Assembly: GCA_018873245.2 (NCBI GenBank)
Contig: JAEMBT020000002.1
Location: 9,212,001-9,276,000, forward strand
Length of the DNA stretch: 64,000 bases
Direction: 5' to 3'
From: Archegozetes longisetosus
Lineage: Eukaryota; Arthropoda; Arachnida; Sarcoptiformes; Trhypochthoniidae
Shown: one piece after another, positions 57,529-64,000 of the stretch
Layout: each line of letters starts with the position of its first letter
Position numbering within the stretch: the stretch's first letter is position 1
Notes under the pieces: model-generated
The model's database searches: none
The model's input: the letters and a program-made list of their open reading frames with translations, nothing else
Told to the model about the DNA's origin: nothing
Made by a program: the position numbers and the translations under genes

Positions 57529-58339
57529 AAAATGAAGAACCAGAAGAATAATAAGCCCACACGTTTATCGACTCATACTTGATTGCATAATTTTTTGATT
57601 TGTTCAAGTTCTTATTGAAGATTATTAAAAAATAGTTGTGTATTTTGAAAGTTATGCAAAAGTAATAAAGTAGAATGTTTGAACACGCAGTTAGGTGCTT
57701 TTTAAAAACAGACTCAATAAACGTATAGAAAATGAAGGCTTATTTTATATTCTTTCTAAAACCCACTTAAATGACCGTTAGACAGATTTAACTGTAGTGA
57801 TGGCTTATGATTATTTTGTGCATATTTGTTTGTAACTTAGGTAGTGCTAAGAACTACCCACCTTGCAATCTATTTCTATTGAATCGTTCAAAAGGATTAC
57901 ATAACACAACTTATGTTAATTTTTACAGAGATATCTATACGAACAACAGGCATCGATAGAGATTGATCGGCGTCTTTCACTAAGATCTCAGTCATCATTG
58001 AGAGAAGGCTGGAATTCTCTTCTCTCAACATCAACGCTATCATCGAATATGTTGTATAGAAGTCAAAGGCGTAATTCAGCACCTCTTAGTTTTTCTCAAG
58101 TAGCTATTGTTAAAGACAGTGATAATAAATTTTCTATAAGAAGACAATCATTAGAAAATTTAAATAATACTCAACTCAAGTCTGATCCTTATACCAGTGT
58201 CAGCTTTAGTGGCTTCACAAAGAGGCCGTCGTTTTTAGCTGAGCCTAAGAATAGTAATAAAACCCCTTTAAGTCCAATACAAGAAATATCCCACGGAGGC
58301 TATAGTGAGAATTCAAGTGTGGTCATTAATTCTGATTAA
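56149..58339 (+). CDS. Orphan class A (rhodopsin-like) G protein-coupled receptor
   Basis: Two coding exons, 56149-57165 and 57929-58339, joined in phase 0, give 475 aa. The ATG has an in-frame stop 15 bases upstream. Seven membrane spans are visible: TM1 about 11-33 (Asn24), TM2 about 41-62 (LALAD-type motif, Asp50), TM3 about 109-137 (Cys109, Asp133-Arg134-Tyr135), TM4 with Trp161, TM5 about 201-227 (Pro214), TM6 about 268-292 (Pro285) and TM7 about 305-323. Oddities: the TM6 CWxP tryptophan position is Thr283, and NPxxY is replaced by NGYVY. The first extracellular loop is expanded by four tandem hexapeptides. The 136-residue cytoplasmic tail is Ser/Arg-rich (RRLSLRSQSS, RRNSAPLS, RRQSLENL) with likely basophilic phosphorylation sites. 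The ligand is unknown and I cannot assign a subfamily; a distant GPR161/GPR52-like resemblance is only an impression. Confidence 0.88.
56395..56466 (+). repeat. 18-bp coding tandem repeat in the GPCR first extracellular loop
   Basis: Four hexapeptides, NKNLDL, NNNLDP, SKSLDP and NNNLDQ (residues 83-106), lie just before the TM3 cysteine. Confidence 0.85.
57205..57258. repeat. 27-bp tandem duplication
   Basis: The GCTCTGTAC(G/C)GTAGAGTCTC segment occurs twice in tandem in the GPCR intron. Confidence 0.8.
57487..57525. repeat. (TC)n microsatellite, about 19 units
   Basis: An uninterrupted TC dinucleotide run in the GPCR intron, 404 bp before the second coding exon. Confidence 0.95.
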
Positions 58340-61300
58340 TGATGGCTATTTTTATTAAGAAAACAATTAATTATTGTTCATGTTCAACTTAAATTTCAAT
58401 GAAAACCTGTATATTTTATCTAAAATGTCACTTAATTTAACTTATTATCTATAATAACTTTTAATCTATAGTAACTTTTAATCTATAATAACTTCTAATC
58501 TTAACTACAATCAAAGAAACAAATTATATTTTCAACCATTCAATCATAGAGTTATAATGAAATCATATTTATATATAGGACACAAATTAACACAAGATAA
58601 TACTTTAAACCTTATATAACCATATTATATATTTCTGTATTTTATTAAATTAAATATTTTATGTGCCATTTCTTCCTTCAAATTATACTCAAACTTTAGA
58701 CTAATTATTGCAATATTTAGATAGTTCAGTAAAACTCGTTCAGATTAGATATCTGGCTCTTATTTTTCACTTTCACAATATTTTGATTCATCTAAATCAC
58801 TTCTTAAGTGATTGAAGGAGTTGCTCGTTCAACATTTCCCCCAAATCTACCAAAACCATCTGACCGAACAGTTCAAACGTTCAGCTACTTGTCGAGTATT
58901 TAATCCCTTACTCATTTAAAACTAACTTAATTCTGACTAAATATCTTAAAACTTGAACTAATACTCAGAAGACATTTGAAGTAAAAGAGTATAAAAACAT
59001 GAAAACATAGTTATTTCGAAATGACTGTTTGTTAATCTTGATTTTTGAAGTTAAAAAGAAGAGAATCGCAATTTTAAAAACTGGTTCAATCGAGAAAATG
59101 AATAAGAAGTAGCTGAATAAGTAGCTTTTCAAAAGCTGCATATTTTATGTGAAATACTTCAATATAAATTAGCATAAAGTGTTTTGGAATTCCTTTTCAA
59201 GGATTGTTATTTTCAAACAATTAACTTTTTGCTATTTTCTCTTAAGTTTCTCCTATTTTTCTTCTACTTTTCTTTTTTATTACTGAAATACCCACATAAA
59301 ACCTCTTACAACTGCCTTTTACATCATCTTAAGGGTGAATCATCACCATTGGTAGACGATAGAGAAGTGCACTTTTATTTAGATCTCAAACAATAACTGA
59401 AAACTATTTTTCAATTTTTTCTTTCAATTGATTGCATAATTGTACAGATTTAGGCAGCTTTCAAGTTGTGAGGTGACTAAAGAGAAACCTGGTTTTAAGA
59501 ATATTTCTGCTAAATATTTGAAGGCAGATCTCGAAAACTGACAAAAAATAACTCTAATAATTGAAATTCTGACGTAAAGTTTAATACGAAAATGGGTGAA
59601 CTCTTTGGGATGAACCAAATTTATTTTTGAGCTTGTTATGATTTGCAAAAATTTGAGTCTCGTGGACTAGACTCTCATTTTCTAATGCGTTAGCATAACT
59701 ACAGCTATTTGAGCTAAAACTAAATTGAAATCTGAAAACTGAATTTGGTTTAGTTAAAATGTTGAGAATTGAATTTGAAAAGTTGATCGATAAGCTTAAT
59801 TGGTTGAATTAAGCTCTATTTCTATCGATAAAATGTAAATTTAGTTCCATTAATAACTAAGATTGCTTTGAAGACTTTGCTAATCTATTTAAAACTCATT
59901 TGGTATTAAACTAATTAACGAATATAAAGCTTGAGAGACAAGAATAAAAATAATGTATTTGTGATAAGATTTATTATTATTGAAATAGCTCACACAACAT
60001 TTGCATAATTTTGGATACACTTTGACTTAGAAACAAGTATTAGAGCTGTTTAATATACAGAAATGAAAATCCAATAAACTTATTGACAATTTCGCAACAG
60101 ATAAAAATTATTGACAGGTTATTTAAAGAAAATTTTTCTGAGAAAATTCTTAATCAGATCGTACAAAACGACATTCGCATAATTGATGCTTATTCGGAGA
60201 GACACGCATCATCGACCTTACGATAAAATAAGTCCTTAATTAAACCTGACTATAGATGTAGTGATTCCGTAGTCAATTAAAAAGGCTTACAAACCACATA
60301 ACTAAGAGTGACCCTTAGATAAACGTTCACAACTAAATTTTATGTTAATATTGAGGAATTTTCCAGTTTCATAGTTAATATGTGTAAAATGTTTAGATTT
60401 CTTATAAATTTCAGTGCATTTAAATTCCAACAGATAGAATGTTTTTTTAATAAGAGCTCAATTCATTATAAGTTTTAAACAATTTTAAACAAGATTACCC
60501 AGAAAACTATCAAATTTAACCTGCTTTCACACTCCATCAGTTTATAATGATGTGTACCAATCAGAAATCATACTTTCTTGTACTGAAATTTCTAGCATAC
60601 AATACTAGCTTTTATAATATAGGACTTAGCCTTCAATCATTTCGACAAAAAAGAAATTCAAATTTAAGATTAAGTTCAAATCGGTGTGCATCACAGTGAG
60701 AACGATATGGAAGCGCTGTTTCTCTCGTAGCTATGCATCATTTAAAAGTCAGTTACTGTACTATCATTTGACATTACAGCAAATTGATTTGAAGTTTCTA
60801 GGATCTTCTGATCATCTCTCCTCGACAAAGATAGTCTGACCTGTTTTAGTATTTTTTTGACCAACATTAAGGCTTATCCATCATTTGTTGACGAGCGTTA
60901 ACTTAATATTAGCTTTGAGGCGGATAAACGATTCTTTTTGTCAAGTTTCTCTTTTTTATATTTTGAGGTTAATCTTTGGTTCAAATCAATAGAGAATCAA
61001 TACATTGATGCACCTGAACGTTGCATTTAGTTTATGCAGCTAAAATGTATTTCTACTATCGTCTTAAACACACTAAAATTTGATCAATTTTCATTTCTAA
61101 TCATACTCCAAAGCTCAATCGTCTCTGAATCAGTTTGGATTAAGTAATGCCTTCTCAGTTAGAGTACACTTCACTGTTAATTTGTTTTTACCAAATTTTA
61201 TTCTAGCTATTCAACGTACTGATAGTTGAGTTCTATTTTGAAACTTCATAATCAGTCAAATTTGCAAAGTCTGAAGGCGTAAAATAATATTTGACACGAT

Positions 61301-61582
61301 GAAGCGTTTGCGAAAGAAAAACTTGAGAAAAGGTTAGAGATTGAAAGTTAGCTGATGAGGCAATAAAATAAGTTTACGAAACTTCAAATACAAACATTGC
61401 CATCAGAATATTGTCAACATATTATTTCGATAAATGTGGCTAAGCTTTTGGAGATCAATATATTTAAATGTAATTCAATGGAGTAAATGCGAGCAAGTCT
61501 AGCGTTATTTTTATTTCACTACTCATAAAATCACTTTACGCAACGTTTAAATCAATTAATTCAATTTTGTTTATATTTCCAG
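58340..61582. other. GPCR 3' UTR and gene-free sequence
   Basis: No clear AATAAA follows the GPCR stop closely. It contains a 17-bp tandem repeat (58449-58499) and an exon-like open stretch (59334-59396) behind a pyrimidine-rich tract. A segment at 60661-60760 is related to 10120-10225. Confidence 0.4.
58449..58499. repeat. 17-bp tandem repeat, three units
   Basis: CTATAATAACTTTTAAT and two near copies, just downstream of the GPCR coding region. Confidence 0.8.
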
Positions 61583-61717
61583 ACTAAATGGCAGACGAAG
61601 AGAAGTGTATTTAGAAAAAGTCCATTAGATTGTAAATTAGACTCAAAAACATATTTGATGCATCGCAAGCTTAATTCAAGTCTCCAAAGCACTCCAAACA
61701 TTGCATTTAGACCGTGA
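61583..61717 (+). CDS. Exon-like terminal coding island, 44 codons
   Basis: An acceptor TTTATATTTCCAG is followed by 44 open codons and a stop: TKWQTKRSVFRKSPLDCKLD, then a segment containing YLMHRKLNSSLQ and ending STPNIAFRP. It is basic and Ser-rich with balanced codon use, unlike random AT-rich frames. It begins in phase 0, the same phase as the GPCR donor at 57165, so it could be an alternative receptor tail 4.4 kb downstream, or the last exon of a separate gene. I do not recognise it. Confidence 0.3.
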   Translation, partial: TKWQTKRSVFRKSPLDCKLDSKTYLMHRKLNSSLQSTPNIAFRP

Positions 61718-61936
61718 AACAGAATGGTAAAAGAAAAATTTGAGAAATTTTTTCCAAAAATGGTTGCGTAAATTCACCTTACAAATATCAGATAAATATT
61801 TTATATCATTGAAGTTGCTATGTTTTCCTTCTCTTCAAAATCACTTCAATGTCGAAAATTTCAGTTTCTACCTCTCATTTGCCACATTTTTATCGAAATA
61901 CAGTTGCGCGCGATATCGAAGCGCGACTTCAGCTTA

Positions 61937-61966
61937 GTTTAGTTTTGTTTAGTTTTGTTTAGTTTG
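61937..61966. repeat. 10-bp tandem repeat AGTTTTGTTT, about three units
   Basis: Immediately downstream of the CpG-rich islet. Confidence 0.75.
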
Positions 61967-62556
61967 TAATCTCTGTCGTTATAGGTTTAAGGTTTTCAGT
62001 TTAATTGGTTTGACGAAGAAAACATTGCTCTATTCAGAGTAAGTTTGTTGAAGTTTAGCAAAATATTTGTTTATTTTATTGTAATTACTTGAAATACTTG
62101 GAATTCATGAACTTCAATTTCGAAGCAATGCTAATCTACGTCTGCTTTGGTTTAACGGTTATTATTCATGTTATTATTACTTGTGAATGCTTTCATAAGT
62201 CTGTAATATTCAGTTCAATTAATCTTAAGGGCAGCAGTTGACGTTGTATCGGATAGCATTTTATAGAAATTTAAACCACATTTCATAATGAACTGTAATT
62301 ATTTTAGTCATAAGTTAAAACTGAAGGTTATTTCATAAACTGATTTCTATTATGAATTTACAAAATGTAAAACATTGCTTACGAACAAAATAATACTATA
62401 TTAGTTTAATAGTAATAGTTATACTGATTTGTGGTTTCATTTGGTTTAGGTTTGCACTTAAAAACAAGAGTCAGCAGTAGCAATCAGAATTGATATCATG
62501 TCATTATATCCTTTTCGTCATACAGTAGTGTCTTGAGATATGAAAATTCATAAAAT

Positions 62557-62590
62557 AATATCATAATCAATTTAATATCATAATCAATTT
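62557..62590. repeat. 17-bp perfect tandem duplication
   Basis: AATATCATAATCAATTT occurs twice consecutively. Confidence 0.85.
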
Positions 62591-63626
62591 TGATGACGTA
62601 TTTGCAGGAGAGGCAAGTTGAAGGATCTCTTTCTTGTTTTATAGAGAATTATTCACTTTTCGAGTGTACTTTTCAGTATCTCGACAGGCTGTCAAGTTTG
62701 TTTAAGCATTAGACCATATTTTATAAGCTTATTACTTGCAAAAGTATATTGACTTTCAATAAAAATAGCAAATTTCTAAACAATCAGTAACAGAGTAAAA
62801 CAATCAATAACTTTTTAGAACTATTGTACTCTTTGGCCAAAAAACAAATCATTTGTCTTATTGAGAACTTGTGTGACCTCAATTTTGACAAAACAAGTAA
62901 CAAACATCGATCTTTTAAACTATGATTCATTTGTTGGAAGTGAGCCCTTTGCTATTCTAAAATCAACTAAATCTTAAAAAGGGTCAACTCTCCTGATTAC
63001 CATCGTCTCAGTTATGTCTCTCATAATTACAATCATTCTCGGTATAGAAATTATTTTCTAACTCAACATCTCTAAGTAGTTCAAACTAATTGTTTGAGAA
63101 GCTACTCCTTCTGTAGGCTTGACTTACCAAAAACACAAGTTTTTAGTCATTTCGATATGACATTTGACATATTTGACAAGTTCTTGAAAATAGGTCTCAC
63201 TTTTTAAGTCAAGTCACTGTATGTTCACATCAATTCATACTGATTGATTGCATGAATTAACAATTTTCTATCAATTTAATTTAATATTCATTAATTGATT
63301 ATTGTGAGAACTGATTGTCACTCGAACTCTATCAAATTAATTTAAATGTTAAACAAAATGCTTTTATCCTTGACTTTGATTAAAATGAAGACATTAGTTG
63401 CATTTTTGGCATAGAATTCAAGTTTAAACTCTGAAATTTTAATAATTGAAACTTTTAATGATATAAATAAATGAAGTGTTCAGCTTAATGGATATTAAAA
63501 TAACTGAGGCAAAGCAACGCATAGCACATAACTTTAGTTCTCATCTATTTTTAAAGTATTTCACAGTAATTTCACATCAATTTCATAAAAAACTCACAAA
63601 AATTCAACAAAAATTTTGATTCAAAA

Positions 63627-63636
63627 TTTATTTATT
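63627..63636 (-). terminator. Poly(A) signal for the right-end minus-strand gene
   Basis: Overlapping AATAAA motifs on the minus strand, about 125 bases downstream of the stop at 63760. Confidence 0.5.
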
Positions 63637-63759
63637 CAACAAAAGTATTATTTGGCTCATATTGCAGTAGAATTACTAAAAAATATAAATTTACAGCAAC
63701 TGTACTGTACATAAAATAAGATTTAAAACAACTGTTTAAAAAGGCCTAAATTCAAATAA

Positions 63760-64000
63760 TTAAGTTGAAGTGTGCGATAACTGTTGTGTAGTATTACAAA
63801 CATCATTAACAATCATTCTTGCGATCTGCCATGCGATCTCTTCTTTCTCTTTATCACTAGAAGAATTGAGATTTAACCTTTTCATTACTTTAGTCAAAGC
63901 TCCAGACGATAGCCTATCAGGTTCTGGTTCTAAACAACTGGATATTCTTCCATATTTGTCGATATGTGTGAATTGCAATTTTCCACTTAAATCCCTTTTC
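63760..64000 (-). CDS. 3' terminal exon of an unrecognised gene (partial)
   Basis: The frame is open on the minus strand from the window edge to a stop at 63760, at least 79 codons, beginning KRDLSGKLQFTHIDKYGRIS. It continues with SSCLEPEPDRLSSGALTKVM and ends KEKEEIAWQIARMIVNDV...LSHTST. Codon and residue use is clearly coding, and a poly(A) signal follows. The C terminus looks like a short amphipathic helical segment. I do not recognise the protein; upstream exons lie beyond the window. Confidence 0.7.
   Translation of the reverse strand, partial: KRDLSGKLQFTHIDKYGRISSCLEPEPDRLSSGALTKVMKRLNLNSSSDKEKEEIAWQIARMIVNDVCNTTQQLSHTST

Larger units (their letters stand above)
57166..57928 (+). other. 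GPCR intron with a CT microsatellite
   Basis: A 763-bp phase-0 intron (donor CAG|GTTTGT, acceptor TTTTTACAG). It holds a 27-bp duplication (57205-57258) and a long dinucleotide run (57487-57525). Confidence 0.8.
61718..63626. other. Intergenic, no gene seen
   Basis: Contains a CpG-rich islet at 61906-61925, a decanucleotide repeat at 61937-61966 and a 17-bp duplication at 62557-62590. Otherwise it is AT-rich and featureless. Confidence 0.4.

Overview
This is a eukaryotic nuclear window from an AT-rich animal genome (about 70% A+T by eye). The genes are metazoan orthologs split by GT-AG introns, intergenic distances are long, and mariner-type mobile elements, simple repeats and decayed transposon pieces are scattered throughout. 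The gene set (TBC1D16, MRPL12, a type I coronin, gamma-glutamyltransferase, a class A GPCR) is found across Metazoa. An AT-rich invertebrate, perhaps an arthropod, fits best, but I cannot fix the phylum from sequence alone.

Layout. (1) 1-19.6 kb: a minus-strand gene I do not recognise. Five short downstream coding exons (1436-3569) are preceded by two alternative first exons about 13 and 16 kb upstream (16476-16615 and 19542-19594). Both first exons end in the same phase, so either can join exon 2. The giant intron carries several MITEs. (2) 19.6-25.1 kb: gene-free, with a decayed mariner-like transposase. (3) 25.2-29.0 kb: a compact head-to-head pair, TBC1D16 (minus, three coding exons, 706 aa) and mitochondrial ribosomal protein L12 (plus, five coding exons, 200 aa). 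(4) 29-31.6 kb: gene-free, with an NRF-1-like palindrome that may belong to the coronin promoter. (5) 31.6-40.8 kb: a tail-to-tail pair, coronin (plus, six coding exons, 516 aa, 3.6-kb first intron) and a membrane-anchored gamma-glutamyltransferase (minus, five exons, 618 aa). Their poly(A) signals lie about 115 bp apart. (6) 40.8-56.1 kb: a gene desert with MITEs, a 535-bp hairpin-forming inverted repeat and a few exon-like islands. (7) 56.1-58.3 kb: a class A GPCR in two coding exons (475 aa), with a hexapeptide tandem repeat in the first extracellular loop and non-canonical TM6 and TM7 motifs. (8) 58.3-64 kb: mostly gene-free, with two exon-like islands and the 3' terminal exon of an unrecognised minus-strand gene that runs off the window.

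The genes are unrelated housekeeping or signalling genes and do not form a pathway or cluster. The most distinctive content is repetitive: a five-copy, roughly 230-bp MITE family with about 35-bp terminal inverted repeats, a 213-bp mariner-ended MITE, and the 535-bp palindrome. Other points of interest are the alternative first exons of the first gene and the unusual GPCR. I found no CRISPR array, operon, rRNA or convincing tRNA.
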